NCBI RefSeq assembly: GCF_900176285.1
Contig: NZ_FWXF01000002.1
Location: forward strand, 186,001-250,000
Source: Desulfacinum hydrothermale DSM 13146
GTDB lineage: Bacteria; Desulfobacterota; Syntrophobacteria; Syntrophobacterales; DSM-9756
DNA length: 64,000 nt
Direction: 5' to 3'
Position 1 is the stretch's first letter. Each line of letters opens with the position of its first letter. Shown here one piece after another: positions 7,763 through 18,254 of this stretch. The notes beneath the pieces were generated by a model. That model was given only the letters and a program-made list of their open reading frames with translations, had not been told where the DNA came from and ran no database searches. A program made the position numbers and the translations under genes.

Positions 7763-9956
7763 CTTCTTCGTATGTGCTCACCACACCTTTCACATCCAGG
7801 ATCAGGGCCACCTTACCGTCGCCCAAAATGGCGCCTCCGGAGATCCCCTTCACATGGCGCAGCGTGCTTCCCAGACTCTTGATGACCACTTCCTGGCGCC
7901 CCACGATCTCATCGGCCAGCAGGCAGTAAAACTCTTGGTCTTCCTGAACGACGAGCACCAGGGCCTCCCAAGGGTTGCGCAAGCGGGGCTCCACATCGAA
8001 CAGCTCGTGGAGACGTATGAGGGGCATGAGTTGATCGCGAACCTTGATCATCTCCTGGGAACCCTGAACCGTGTGGTAAGCCTCTTTGCCGGGTCGCAGA
8101 GACTCCCGAAGGGCCACCGTTGGCACCACGTAGCGTTCCGTTCCCACGCAGATCACCATGCCGTCGATGATGGCCATGGTCAAAGGCAGCTTGAGTTCGA
8201 ACCGGGTGCCGTGTCCCGGCACACTGGAAACTTCCAGTTTCCCCCGCAGCTCCTCCACACTTCGGCGCACCACGTCCATGCCCACGCCACGGCCGGAAAC
8301 GTCGGTCACTTGGTCTTTGGTGGAAAAACCGGGGTGGAAAATGAGTTCGTAGGTGGCCCGATCATCCAGGGTGTCTTCGGGGGAGATGAGACCCTTGGCA
8401 AGGGCCTTCTCGCGGATCTTTTCTGCGTCCAATCCCTTACCGTCGTCTTGGAGCTCGATGATGATGTTTCCACCCTTTTGCTCGGCCGTCAGATAGATGG
8501 TGCCCTGGGGGTCTTTCCCCACCCGTTCTCGCTCATCAGGCGATTCGATACCGTGGTCCACGGCGTTGCGTATCATGTGGACCAGAGGTTCATAGATTTC
8601 CTCCACCATATTGCGGTCGATTTCGGTCTCTTCGCCCCGCATCTCCAGGCGCACGCTCTTACCCGATTTCCGCGAAAGATCCCGCACCAGGCGGATGAGC
8701 TTCTGAAAGGTACTTTTGATGGGGACCATGCGAAGAGACATGGAAATGCGCTGGAGCTCCGCCGTAATTCTTCGGAGCTGCACGGAATCTTTTTGAAACT
8801 TCTGATCCTTGATCACCTGGACATCGGGATTCTGAAGCACCATCGACTGGGCGATCACCAGCTCCCCGACCATGTCCACCAGGTTGTCCAGCTTCTGGGT
8901 ATCGACCCGAACCGAAGCCGCACTTTCCTTGATCTTTCGCTGTTCGCGCAGGGCGCTCGCCACATCCATGGCCGAGGCCGCCCCCTGCTCCACCAGGGCT
9001 TCCCCGATCCGCTTGCCGCTCTCCTGCGCCTGCTGAGCCGCGCTTTCCACCCGTTCCGGTTCCGTCACCCCTTTTTCCACCAGAATCTCGCCCACCTTGG
9101 GGATCTGGTCCCGCTCCCGGGGGGTCTCGGCCCTGGGGTCAAAGCGTCGAAGCCGATTGAGAAACGCCCCCACCAGATTGGCGGACAATTGGGCCTGGCC
9201 TTCTCCCAACGCCGCCTCCAGTTCCCCCAGGAGAACCTTGAGGATGTCCACGGCGCCCAGAACGATATCGATCACTCCTTCCGTGACATCGATGCTCCCG
9301 GAACGAGCCTCGTCCAGGAGGTTTTCCACCTCATGGCTCAGCTCGTGGATGCTCTCGAGATTGAGGAACCCGGCCACGCCTTTGATGCTGTGGAACGGGC
9401 GAAAGACGGCGTTGATGGCCTCCCGGTCCTGAGGGTCCGCTTCCAGGGAAACCATGTTGAGCTCAATGGACGCCAGGTGTTCCTTGGCTTCCTCCACGAA
9501 GTCCTTGATGAGCTCCGGGTCCTCCATCTGAATCGTTTCGGGCCCACGCTCTTCGGAAGCCGGCTCTTCGTCCGAGGAAGCGCTTGTTTCGGCGCCACCC
9601 TCCGCCGGAGGATCTTCCAGGGGCGGGGGCTCTTCCTCCCCCGGCGAATGGCCGGGCTCGACGCTTCCCGCCGTCAACCGATCCAGCAGGGACTGAATCT
9701 CGCGCCAGTCGGCTTCTGGGTCCGGGCTTTCTTCCAGAATGATCTTTTTGAAGAGCCCCTTGATGGTTTCCAGGGGGCCATGCCACGACTCGGGCACACC
9801 CTGATCGGCCTGCTCCAACTCCTCCAGCAGGTTCAGGCATTCGCCGATGCCCATGAGGTCTTCCGGCCCGGCCACCACGCCATTGGACAACCGATCCAGG
9901 AGATCTCGGGCAATGTTCAGAGAGTTTTCCGTACCGCCCATCTTCGGCTCCATCAT
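7722..9956 (-). CDS. cheA: Chemotaxis histidine kinase CheA, atypical domain layout
   Basis: CheA autophosphorylates on His and passes phosphate to CheY and CheB. Residues 1-100 are an extra helical region without a known motif, and 101-145 are an acidic Pro/Glu linker. Residues 146-270 are the Hpt domain with phospho-His189 in FHSIKG. Residues 286-340 hold two short repeats (VGEILVEKG, RIGEALVEQG) like the N-terminal domain of GspE/PilB ATPases, where a P2 domain is expected. After that come the dimerisation helices, the ATPase (IRNAVDHG, DDGKGLD, GRGVGMDVV) and a CheW-like regulatory domain to the C-terminus. The start overlaps the cheY stop (TGATG). The gene lies in a cheR-D-Y-X-B-Y-A-Z operon. 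Confidence 0.96.
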   Translation of the reverse strand: MMEPKMGGTENSLNIARDLLDRLSNGVVAGPEDLMGIGECLNLLEELEQADQGVPESWHGPLETIKGLFKKIILEESPDPEADWREIQSLLDRLTAGSVEPGHSPGEEEPPPLEDPPAEGGAETSASSDEEPASEERGPETIQMEDPELIKDFVEEAKEHLASIELNMVSLEADPQDREAINAVFRPFHSIKGVAGFLNLESIHELSHEVENLLDEARSGSIDVTEGVIDIVLGAVDILKVLLGELEAALGEGQAQLSANLVGAFLNRLRRFDPRAETPRERDQIPKVGEILVEKGVTEPERVESAAQQAQESGKRIGEALVEQGAASAMDVASALREQRKIKESAASVRVDTQKLDNLVDMVGELVIAQSMVLQNPDVQVIKDQKFQKDSVQLRRITAELQRISMSLRMVPIKSTFQKLIRLVRDLSRKSGKSVRLEMRGEETEIDRNMVEEIYEPLVHMIRNAVDHGIESPDERERVGKDPQGTIYLTAEQKGGNIIIELQDDGKGLDAEKIREKALAKGLISPEDTLDDRATYELIFHPGFSTKDQVTDVSGRGVGMDVVRRSVEELRGKLEVSSVPGHGTRFELKLPLTMAIIDGMVICVGTERYVVPTVALRESLRPGKEAYHTVQGSQEMIKVRDQLMPLIRLHELFDVEPRLRNPWEALVLVVQEDQEFYCLLADEIVGRQEVVIKSLGSTLRHVKGISGGAILGDGKVALILDVKGVVSTYEEGGKNGFDRQRRVA

Positions 9957-10339
9957 CAGTTTTGAGGCAAAATCTTTTCCAGCTTTTCCGCCAGCACCGC
10001 TGCGGTGAACGGCTTGACGATGTAGTTGCTCACCTTCGCCTTGACCGCCTCCACCACGTTTTCCTTCTGGGCCTCCGCCGTCACCATGAGAAATGGCAGA
10101 TCCTTGGTCTTGTCATTGGCGCGGACCCACTTGAGCAGTTCCAGTCCCGTCATCTTGGGCATGTTCCAGTCCGAGACAATCAGGTCCACGTCCTGGGACT
10201 CCAGAACCTTCACCGCCGCGGCGCCGTTTTCCGCCTCATAGATCTCCTTGAAATCCAGTTCCCTGAGGATGTTCTTGACGATGCGCCGCATCGTTGCGAA
10301 ATCGTCCACAACCAGTACTTTCATGTCCTTGTATGCCAC
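9956..10339 (-). CDS. cheY: CheY response regulator
   Basis: This 127-residue single receiver domain carries the CheY signature: KVLVVDDFATMRRIVKNILREL, acceptor Asp in IVSDWNMPKMTG, TAEAQ, and YIVKPF with the conserved Lys. It is closest in pattern to motor-binding CheY of the enteric type. The GTG at 10339 is used as start because AAGGAG lies 8-9 bases upstream; the longer frame to 10411 has no ribosome binding site. It immediately precedes and overlaps cheA, so it is likely the CheY that receives phosphate from CheA and is dephosphorylated by CheZ. Confidence 0.95.
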   Translation of the reverse strand: MAYKDMKVLVVDDFATMRRIVKNILRELDFKEIYEAENGAAAVKVLESQDVDLIVSDWNMPKMTGLELLKWVRANDKTKDLPFLMVTAEAQKENVVEAVKAKVSNYIVKPFTAAVLAEKLEKILPQN

Positions 10340-10414
10340 GGATCCACTCCTTCCGATCGTGCGTTGACAATATCCGAAGAGGCAAAGGCTTTCTTCCAGG
10401 TCCTGCCGCATGGC

Positions 10415-12056
<1,642 letters not shown>

Positions 12057-12455
12057 CTTCGACCCCCAGTGTCTCCAGCACAAGAGACCGCACATCTTCG
12101 GGCTGGAAGGGTTTTCGCAAATACCCCTTGGCCCCGAGAGCCATGGCTTCTTCCAGCCGCTTTTCATTGCTTTCCGTCGTCACGAGCACCACCGGAACAT
12201 CACGGAAATCCTCATGCTGGGACAGCGCCCGCAGGAACTCGATCCCGTCCATCTCCGGCATGTTCACATCGCTCAGGATCAGATCCACCCAAGCTTCCCC
12301 AAGCCGATCCAGGGCCTCCCGACCGTTTCCGGCTTCCAGGATGTCTCCCAACTCCAAGCCGGAGATCTTGAGCACCTTTTTGATGACGTTTCTCATGGAC
12401 CTGGAATCATCCACGATCAATACGTTGTAGGCCATACCGCCCCCTTCCGCCTGTG

Positions 12456-12938
12456 CTAAAGCTCGAATTCACCGTGCCCGGAGACCTTCAAAACCACGCG
12501 CCCCGTCTCCAGCTCCAGGCGCACAGTGCGATTGACGTTGCCTCCCACATGTTCCGCTGCAATCAACACGTTGTTTTTCCATAAGATCTTTCGAAGAATC
12601 ATGTAGTTTCGTTTGCCGATATTGAACACTCCGTCTTCATCCAATATCTGCGCTCCTCCCACCACCTTCACAATCAGGCTCTTCTTGGTGGCTCCGTACT
12701 TGTAGCTCTCCTTGAAGAGCATGGGAATCCCGGTATCGGCGAACATGGCCGGCTTGCTTCGCGCCTTCACAGGGTCCGTGGAGGACTCAGGCAACATGTA
12801 GTGAAGCATGCCACCCACCTTCACCTTCGGGTCATAGATCACCACGGCGATACATGATCCCAGGGAATAGGTGATGATGGTGTCTTCAGTTCGATTACTC
12901 ACGGCCATGTCCGCTACGCCGACAACCACTCTATTCAT
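12456..12938 (-). CDS. cheD: CheD chemoreceptor glutamine deamidase
   Basis: This 160-residue protein has the CheD catalytic pair: Cys in ITYSLGSCIAV and His in GGMLHYMLPES. The Thr of the triad is likely in the following helix region. CheD deamidates specific Gln residues of chemoreceptors and in many bacteria is released from CheC-type phosphatases by CheY-P. The CheX gene two positions downstream may play that part here. It is co-directional with and 38 bases from cheR. The start ATG at 12938 follows a GAGAGTGAG sequence. Confidence 0.94.
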   Translation of the reverse strand: MNRVVVGVADMAVSNRTEDTIITYSLGSCIAVVIYDPKVKVGGMLHYMLPESSTDPVKARSKPAMFADTGIPMLFKESYKYGATKKSLIVKVVGGAQILDEDGVFNIGKRNYMILRKILWKNNVLIAAEHVGGNVNRTVRLELETGRVVLKVSGHGEFEL

Positions 12939-12976
12939 GGACTCACTCTCACGTCTAGAGGAAAACCACCTGCTTT

Positions 12977-13825
12977 CTACTTTTGATAGACAGCCGGCTG
13001 GATGTACCTCATGGGATGGTCAAGGCCGGTCAGACTCTCCGAGTGCCCCACAAAGAAGTACCCTCCGGGAACCAAGTATTGGCACATCTTATTGATCAAC
13101 ATTTCCTGCGTTTTCTTATCGAAATAGATCATCACGTTGCGGCAGAAGATCACATCGAAAGGACCCTGAAAAGGATAGGGATCCTTCAGATTGAGCCGCC
13201 GGAAGGCGATCACCCTTTTGAGTGCCGGCGACACCTCATAGGTCTTTTCTCCCGAATTCTCCTTTCGAACCGTGAAGTAGCGCTGGCGCAACGCCGTCGG
13301 CACATTCTGCAGTTTGCTCTTGTCGTAGACCCCTCGCTGGGCCGTCTGGAGAACGCGCGTAGAAATGTCGGTGGCCAGGATGCGAAAATCCCAGCGATTG
13401 GGATGATCCAGGTTCTCCAGAACGCTCATGGCAATGGTGTAAGGCTCTTCTCCCGTGGAACAGCCGGCGCTCCAGATCCGGATGCGCGAGGTTCCCCGCT
13501 GCTCGTTTCTTTGCACCATTTCCGGCAAGGCCTTGCCCACGAGAAATTCAAAGTGCTTGGGTTCTCTGAAAAAGTAGGTGAGGTTGGTGGAAACGGCATC
13601 GAAAAAGCGAATGTACTCGTCCCGCCCCTCTTCGGAAAGAATGTAGTCGTAATAGGCCTTGGGCGACGGCAACCCCGTGGCCCGCAGTCGTTTCGCCAGG
13701 CGGGCTTCCAGAAGCGATTTCTTCCCGTCGTGCAGATTGATGCCGCATTCCTCATAGACAAGAGCGCTGAATTGCTGAAACAATCGAGGCGAAAGGTGTT
13801 CCACGGAACGATCCTCCCCATGCAT
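12977..13825 (-). CDS. cheR: CheR chemoreceptor methyltransferase
   Basis: CheR methylates receptor glutamates with S-adenosylmethionine. The N-terminal helical domain (LSPRLFQQFSALVYEECGIN) is followed by the SAM-binding core: IRIWSAGCSTGEEPYTIAM, ILATDIS, and the end of the core in FDVIFCRNVMIYFD. It has 282 residues from ATG 13825, the family's usual size. The ribosome binding site before it is weak, and a longer frame reaches 14095 but its extra residues look non-native and would contain the FliA promoter. It is the first gene of the chemotaxis operon. Confidence 0.95.
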   Translation of the reverse strand: MHGEDRSVEHLSPRLFQQFSALVYEECGINLHDGKKSLLEARLAKRLRATGLPSPKAYYDYILSEEGRDEYIRFFDAVSTNLTYFFREPKHFEFLVGKALPEMVQRNEQRGTSRIRIWSAGCSTGEEPYTIAMSVLENLDHPNRWDFRILATDISTRVLQTAQRGVYDKSKLQNVPTALRQRYFTVRKENSGEKTYEVSPALKRVIAFRRLNLKDPYPFQGPFDVIFCRNVMIYFDKKTQEMLINKMCQYLVPGGYFFVGHSESLTGLDHPMRYIQPAVYQK

Positions 13826-13895
13826 TTGAGGATGAGCCTGTTGTTGAGCCGTGACCTGGGTGGGATGCAAAGCCTGTCGTCTTTTCCCACGATGA

Positions 13896-13923
13896 CAATC
13901 GGAAATTGGGGGGACCGACTTTA
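13896..13923 (-). promoter_or_regulatory. Candidate sigma-28 promoter of the chemotaxis operon
   Basis: Read on the - strand: TAAAGTCG (13923-13916), 12 bases, TCCGATTG (13903-13896). Each half matches the FliA consensus at 6 of 8, with TAAAG intact. The 12-base spacing equals that at flgN and flgM. The remainder of the 312-base gap 13826-14137 shows no gene. Confidence 0.55.
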
Positions 13924-14137
13924 AAAAAAATGCAAGGAAGGAAAATGGGAGCGCCCATCGGCCATTCGCCATCTTCAGAAGAACGCCGTTGGCGCAAGAC
14001 AAGCGGGATGAGCGAAAGGGATCGCCCTCCAGGATACCGTGGGATATTGCCGCAATCCGAAAGAGCCGGCATGCAGGCAGAGGCGCCCCACCCAAGGATC
14101 ATGGACGACGGACGAGAGTCCACGTCTGCAGGCGGGC

Positions 14138-14479
14138 TCAGGGGGTTTGGGGTGTCGGCTCCGGACGACCCGATTCAGGGCCGGAGTTCGGGCTCAGGTT
14201 CAGATCCAGCCAAAGGTGTCGAAGAACTTCCCAGGAGCGCTGGATCTTTCGCTCCTCATCACGCTTTTGCTCCTGAGCACCGGGGGGCCCCTGCGGCAGC
14301 GTCCTGTAGGTGATCCCCTCCTCGTCCTCGATCACCTCCGCCCGGCACACGCCGGGACCCAAACGGCCGGCGGGAAAGACTTCAGTCCCCTGGGAACCAC
14401 CCCAAGGAGCGATCCACGTGAAAAGACAAGCTCCCAAAAGACAAAAGGCCCGCGCAGCGGGCCTCCAAGACGTTCGCAT
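14138..14479 (-). CDS. Small exported protein, function unknown
   Basis: I do not recognise this 113-residue protein. The first 32 residues look like a signal peptide (Arg-rich start, then ARAFCLLGACLFTWIAPWG). The remainder is polar, with EDEEGITYRTLPQGPP and a helix EQKRDEERKIQRSWEVLRHLWLDLN, ending in a Pro-rich tail. ATG 14479 follows GGAGG at 9 bases. It is 18 bases downstream of the gene ending at 14498 and is probably co-transcribed with it. The location between the chemotaxis and flaG operons suggests an envelope or motility role, but nothing in the sequence proves it. Confidence 0.6.
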   Translation of the reverse strand: MRTSWRPAARAFCLLGACLFTWIAPWGGSQGTEVFPAGRLGPGVCRAEVIEDEEGITYRTLPQGPPGAQEQKRDEERKIQRSWEVLRHLWLDLNLSPNSGPESGRPEPTPQTP

Positions 14480-14497
14480 CGGACGGATCCTCCGCGC

Positions 14498-14962
14498 TCA
14501 GGACCCCAGATAGTCCCCGCGGGCCCATTTGACGGATTCCACATAGGCCACCACACGCGCTTCCTCGGCCAGTTGGCGGAGAGGATGTCCGGGCGCCAGA
14601 TCCTGAGTCGCTTTCCATGCCTGCTCGGCCGACGCTTCCAGGTTCCTCAGCCTCTCGTCCACACCTTTCCAATAGGGGCCGCCCTCCATGAGCTGCTGCG
14701 AAAGGTTGTCCAGCTCATCCAAGACGCCCTGGATGTGCTCTTGAGCCGCCTCCACGCCGGAGGTCCGCACCTCCGGAGAAAGCAAACCCATGGGCCCTGC
14801 CGCAGGACGCAACTCGGAGGCCGTGACTTCCGGGGTCCCATCCGGATCCAGTTCCTGGGCCAAGATGCGATCGAAGGCTCCGGAGCCATCCGTGGGCCCC
14901 GCATCCGGCGCTTTCGGCATTCCGTCCACCACCACGTCGGGGTGAGGTCCTTTGACTTTCAT
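14498..14962 (-). CDS. Conserved-looking cytoplasmic protein, function unknown
   Basis: This 154-residue protein is of unknown family. An unstructured N-terminal third (MKVKGPHPDVVVDGMPKA, Asp/Pro-rich) precedes a helical region (EHIQGVLDELDNLSQQLM, DERLRNLEASAEQAWKATQ). It ends with PLRQLAEEARVVAYVESVKWARGDYL, which has the look of a conserved interaction motif. ATG 14962 is chosen because GGGAGGAAGATGAG precedes it; the longer frame to 15034 has no ribosome binding site. It is the first gene of a two-gene unit flanked by the chemotaxis operon and the c-di-GMP/flaG operon. A flagellar accessory role is a guess from position. Confidence 0.6.
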   Translation of the reverse strand: MKVKGPHPDVVVDGMPKAPDAGPTDGSGAFDRILAQELDPDGTPEVTASELRPAAGPMGLLSPEVRTSGVEAAQEHIQGVLDELDNLSQQLMEGGPYWKGVDERLRNLEASAEQAWKATQDLAPGHPLRQLAEEARVVAYVESVKWARGDYLGS

Positions 14963-15268
14963 CTCATCTTCCTCCCACCTGCTTGAGTCGACCCTCACCC
15001 TAACCTGGGGCAAGAAGCTTGCCAATTCCCCCACCTACGTCAGCGTCACCACGCGCATGGTCACAACGAGACAGGAAAGCCGCCCCAGTCCATGGGCAGC
15101 TGTGATGCGCACACAATGAAGAAAACTTGACATCATGGCCACTTACCACGGGCCACGCGCCCTGTGCGGCACCCCCCAATCCCTTACCACCGGGGTCTTG
15201 CAAAGCATTCCCACAAACCTGCAGCGCCGTTTGCCGGCGGAAACGATCCCGTCCGGTCTGGGAAGATT

Positions 15269-16099
15269 TTACCCCTTGGTGCGGCAGAATGTGCCCGGCA
15301 CAGGCAGGATCACAACAGCCCGGGTTCCCGTCTCCATGGGTTCCAGTCGCACTTGGGCCCCGTAGGGACTCAGAAGATGTTGCGCGAGGGCCAGACCGAG
15401 CCCCAAGTGGTTGCGCCCCTTCTCCTGCTCGTTCACCTCGGAAGGCCAGTGGGTGGCAAAGGGGGTGAAAAGCTCCTCCGTCGGCACCTGGTCGCTCAGG
15501 CCGCAGCCGTTATCCTCCACGCGGATCCACACCTCGTCCTGGAAAACATCCGTGGCCAATACCAGTTCCTTTTCGGACGCCGCCCGAAGCGCCGTCAGAC
15601 CATTTTGGATCAGGTGATGGAGAGCGGGGACCAGATGGCGGCCCAGAACACGCAGCAGCGGTACGTGGGGGGCGAGCTCCAATCGCAGGCTCACGTGGTG
15701 CTTGAAGAAAAGATCGGCCTTGTAGATCTTTCCCAGCCTTTCCAGGATCTGGTTCACATCGATTTCCGACTCGTTGGCTTCGATTTCATGCAGGATCATG
15801 AAGTCGCGAAGCATATCGGAAAAAAGCCGGACCTGTTCCAGGAGCCTGCCCAAACGCCCTTTTTCGGAATCGAGCAGCCGCGGCAGGTCAGACCCATCCT
15901 GGTCGGAAAGGGAAGCAACCAGGTCCTCCATCCTGGTGTGGTTTCTTTCCATCAATTCCAACAGCATGGAAATGTTCTGCAAGGGGCCGTTGATGTTGTG
16001 GATGAGTCCGCGCATCAGCCGCCCCATGTGCCCCGGCCGATCCAGCTCCGCAAGGGCCGCAAAGCACTTTTTCATGTCAAGGTCGCCATGCATGGTCAC
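15269..16099 (-). CDS. Soluble sensor histidine kinase
   Basis: This 276-residue kinase has no transmembrane or PAS region. The His-containing helix is GLIHNINGPLQNISMLLELM, followed by a long dimerisation helix. The ATPase has N-box HLIQNGLTALRAA, G1 EDNGCGLSD and G2 HLGLGLALAQHLL. The MRGLIHNINGPLQN form is that of the NtrB-like H-box with Asn after His. Its ATGA overlaps the stop of the PilZ gene, so it is translated with that gene. The two receiver proteins upstream in the same operon are the obvious phosphotransfer partners. The signal it senses is not evident; it may take input from the PilZ protein. Confidence 0.88.
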   Translation of the reverse strand: MTMHGDLDMKKCFAALAELDRPGHMGRLMRGLIHNINGPLQNISMLLELMERNHTRMEDLVASLSDQDGSDLPRLLDSEKGRLGRLLEQVRLFSDMLRDFMILHEIEANESEIDVNQILERLGKIYKADLFFKHHVSLRLELAPHVPLLRVLGRHLVPALHHLIQNGLTALRAASEKELVLATDVFQDEVWIRVEDNGCGLSDQVPTEELFTPFATHWPSEVNEQEKGRNHLGLGLALAQHLLSPYGAQVRLEPMETGTRAVVILPVPGTFCRTKG

Positions 16100-16710
16100 T
16101 TCCCTTGGCAGGAAGGAACGGGTCGGGGCGCCTCCCGGGTCTCCCGCTCCTCATCTTTCCCTTCCCGGGCCTTTTCCTTCCACATGCGCTGCAAGCGAAA
16201 AACCACCCGTATGATCGACTCCCGGTCCGCCTCGTCGATCTCCACAAACTGCACACCGACCAGATGCGCGGCCGTATCGCCCGATTCGGCGGCGGGTTCA
16301 ATCCAGCAAATCTTGCCCACAGCATAAATGGGTCGGGGATTTCCCAGCTGCGGCAGCAGGCACATCTCCAAATAGGTGCCCACCGAATGCAAGGTCACCG
16401 TGACGAAAGAAAGGCCGCCCCCGCTGATGTCCACCACGCGCCCCTGATGGGCATAGGAGGCCTCTCGGCTCTCCTGCCTTTCCAGGTATCCCAGCAGGCG
16501 GTCCATTTTCGATTCCAGGCGCGCCAGGGCCCCCATCACCTCCCGCACAAACGGATCCTCCGCCTCCTTTTCCTGCAAGGACGCGGAATCGTGTCCCGGG
16601 CCAAAGCCCAAAAAGAAAGGCGGCTCCTGGTCCTGCGCCAATTCATTGTAGAAAACGGTCAGCTCCGGAATGCGGACCCTCAGGTACTCTCGATGGTTAC
16701 TCTCTTCCAT
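16096..16710 (-). CDS. PilZ-domain c-di-GMP receptor protein
   Basis: This 204-residue protein has the two c-di-GMP contact motifs of PilZ domains: an Arg-rich HREYLRVRIPEL at the N-terminus (residues 6-17) and VVDISGGGLSFVT (D-x-S-x-x-G) near residue 95. The segment between them is unusually long (about 80 residues, including a helix VREVMGALARLESKMDRLLGYLERQ). This suggests an inserted helical arm, as in YcgR-like or tetrameric PilZ proteins. It overlaps the HD-GYP gene upstream by 31 bases and the kinase gene downstream by 4. In this setting it should transmit c-di-GMP level to motility or to the kinase. Confidence 0.85.
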   Translation of the reverse strand: MEESNHREYLRVRIPELTVFYNELAQDQEPPFFLGFGPGHDSASLQEKEAEDPFVREVMGALARLESKMDRLLGYLERQESREASYAHQGRVVDISGGGLSFVTVTLHSVGTYLEMCLLPQLGNPRPIYAVGKICWIEPAAESGDTAAHLVGVQFVEIDEADRESIIRVVFRLQRMWKEKAREGKDEERETREAPRPVPSCQGK

Positions 16711-18254
16711 TCCCTGCCCCTCTCCATGAGCGACAAAAAGGCTTCCACCACGTGGGGATCAAACTGTTTGCCACTGTTGACCCGGATCTCCGAAACGGCC
16801 TTTTCCAGGGGCAGCGATTCCCGGTAAGCCCGCCTCGAGGTCATGGCATCGAAGGCATCCGCCACAGCCACGATCCGGGCAAGCAGCGGGATATCCTCCC
16901 CGGCCAATCCATCGGGATACCCCCTTCCGTCCCACCTTTCATGATGGTGGCGAATGATGGAACGCTCTTCAAAGCCCAGGCCCAGATCTTTGATGATGGA
17001 CTCGCCGATGACGGGATGCTTCTTGACAATCTCATATTCCTCCGCCGTCAGACTCCCCGGCTTGTTCAGGATTTCGTCCGGCATCCCGATCTTGCCGATG
17101 TCGTGGAGGTACCCCACGGTCTTGAGGATATCAATTTGTGTGCCATTTATGCTCATTTCCCGGGCCAACCGAACCGCCCAAAGCGTCACCCGTTCCGAAT
17201 GCTTGCCCGTGTAAGGGTCCTTGGCTTCCAAGGCACTGACGAGGGATTTCAGGATTCCGTAGAAATTGTTGATGAGGCTTTCGTAGAGCGCCATGTTCTC
17301 GACGGCCAAAGCGGCCTTGGTCATGAGAAAGTCCACCAGGGTGCCGTGATCATCCGCCGGGCTCTCTTCCCCCCTGCTTTGAAAAAGCCCCAGAAAACCG
17401 AACAGCTCCCCCCGAATCCACATGGGCCACAGGCTGCAGGGTTCATCGAGAAGTGGAGAGCGCACGGACGGACTCTTCCGGCCGTCGCCGTTGCCCTTTC
17501 CCACCTCACCAAAGGCTCCCGTCACGAAGCTTTTCAGGGGCGCTCGAACGGGGGATGTCCCCTTTCGCAGCCGGTCCAGGAGCATGTCCTGATCCACTGT
17601 GAGGGTTTGGGGCAGGCATCCGTCGTCAAATCCCCGCCCGGAAATCAGGGCAACGCTTTTGAGATCGGGAAGATAGACAAAAAAGCCGGCTTTTCGGCAA
17701 GAGGTCAGGGAAGAAGCCAGATCCACAATGGAGGCATACAGATCGTCGCTGGATCGGGTCTCATCGATTACGCGCGAGACGTGAAACAGTTTCTCCTTTT
17801 CCTCGATGCGCTGTTGCAGCTGGCGGTTCACCTGCTTCAACTGCTCCTGCGTCTGGCACTCCAGCTTCAAGGAAAGGTTTTCCAACAAGAGATTCCTCTC
17901 CTTGAAGACCCGCTCCATGGCCAGGGCCAAGTCCCTCATGGTGAAGGGCTTGGTCAGAAAATCCGAGGCCCCCAGCCGCATGGCCCGGATGGTGGATTCC
18001 ATGGTTGGATAGCCGCTCATCATGATCACGGGCAGGGTCCGGTCCCTTTGCTTGAGCTGCTCCAGAAGCTCCACCCCGTCCATATCGGGCAGATTGAGGT
18101 CGATGAAGGCACAGTCGAAGCCGTGCGATTCCAGGGCCTGCAAGGCATCCGCGCCCTTGAGGAAGACCCGGACCTTTTCATGGCCCAGTTGTTCCAGATA
18201 ATCCCGCAGGATCTCCCCCAATACCGTATCGTCTTCGATGATGAGGATATTCAT
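16680..18254 (-). CDS. Response regulator with GAF and HD-GYP domains (c-di-GMP phosphodiesterase)
   Basis: Residues 1-120 are a receiver domain (acceptor Asp52 in AFIDLNLPDMDG, TKPF). Residues 120-155 are coiled coil and 155-320 GAF-like. Residues 335-520 are HD-GYP with the metal and substrate residues GYLHDIGKIG (HD at 384-385), KKHPVIG, HHHERWDGRGYPDGL and DAMTSRRAYRE. HD-GYP enzymes hydrolyse c-di-GMP to pGpG or GMP. All key residues are present, so activity is expected and should respond to phosphorylation by the kinase encoded at 15269. It starts inside the stop of the upstream regulator gene (ATGA overlap). Confidence 0.93.
   Translation of the reverse strand: MNILIIEDDTVLGEILRDYLEQLGHEKVRVFLKGADALQALESHGFDCAFIDLNLPDMDGVELLEQLKQRDRTLPVIMMSGYPTMESTIRAMRLGASDFLTKPFTMRDLALAMERVFKERNLLLENLSLKLECQTQEQLKQVNRQLQQRIEEKEKLFHVSRVIDETRSSDDLYASIVDLASSLTSCRKAGFFVYLPDLKSVALISGRGFDDGCLPQTLTVDQDMLLDRLRKGTSPVRAPLKSFVTGAFGEVGKGNGDGRKSPSVRSPLLDEPCSLWPMWIRGELFGFLGLFQSRGEESPADDHGTLVDFLMTKAALAVENMALYESLINNFYGILKSLVSALEAKDPYTGKHSERVTLWAVRLAREMSINGTQIDILKTVGYLHDIGKIGMPDEILNKPGSLTAEEYEIVKKHPVIGESIIKDLGLGFEERSIIRHHHERWDGRGYPDGLAGEDIPLLARIVAVADAFDAMTSRRAYRESLPLEKAVSEIRVNSGKQFDPHVVEAFLSLMERGREWKRVTIEST

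Noticed and set aside
7662-9965. A 767-codon open frame on the + strand opposite cheA
   Set aside because: It is the mirror of cheA, which has full domain evidence. The + strand product is His/Leu/Gly-rich and has no homologous motif. The same applies to long frames opposite ileS, groEL, mnmG and the acyl-CoA ligase gene.
12977-14095. Longer CheR from ATG 14095
   Set aside because: The extra 90 residues have no CheR similarity and would span the FliA-like promoter.
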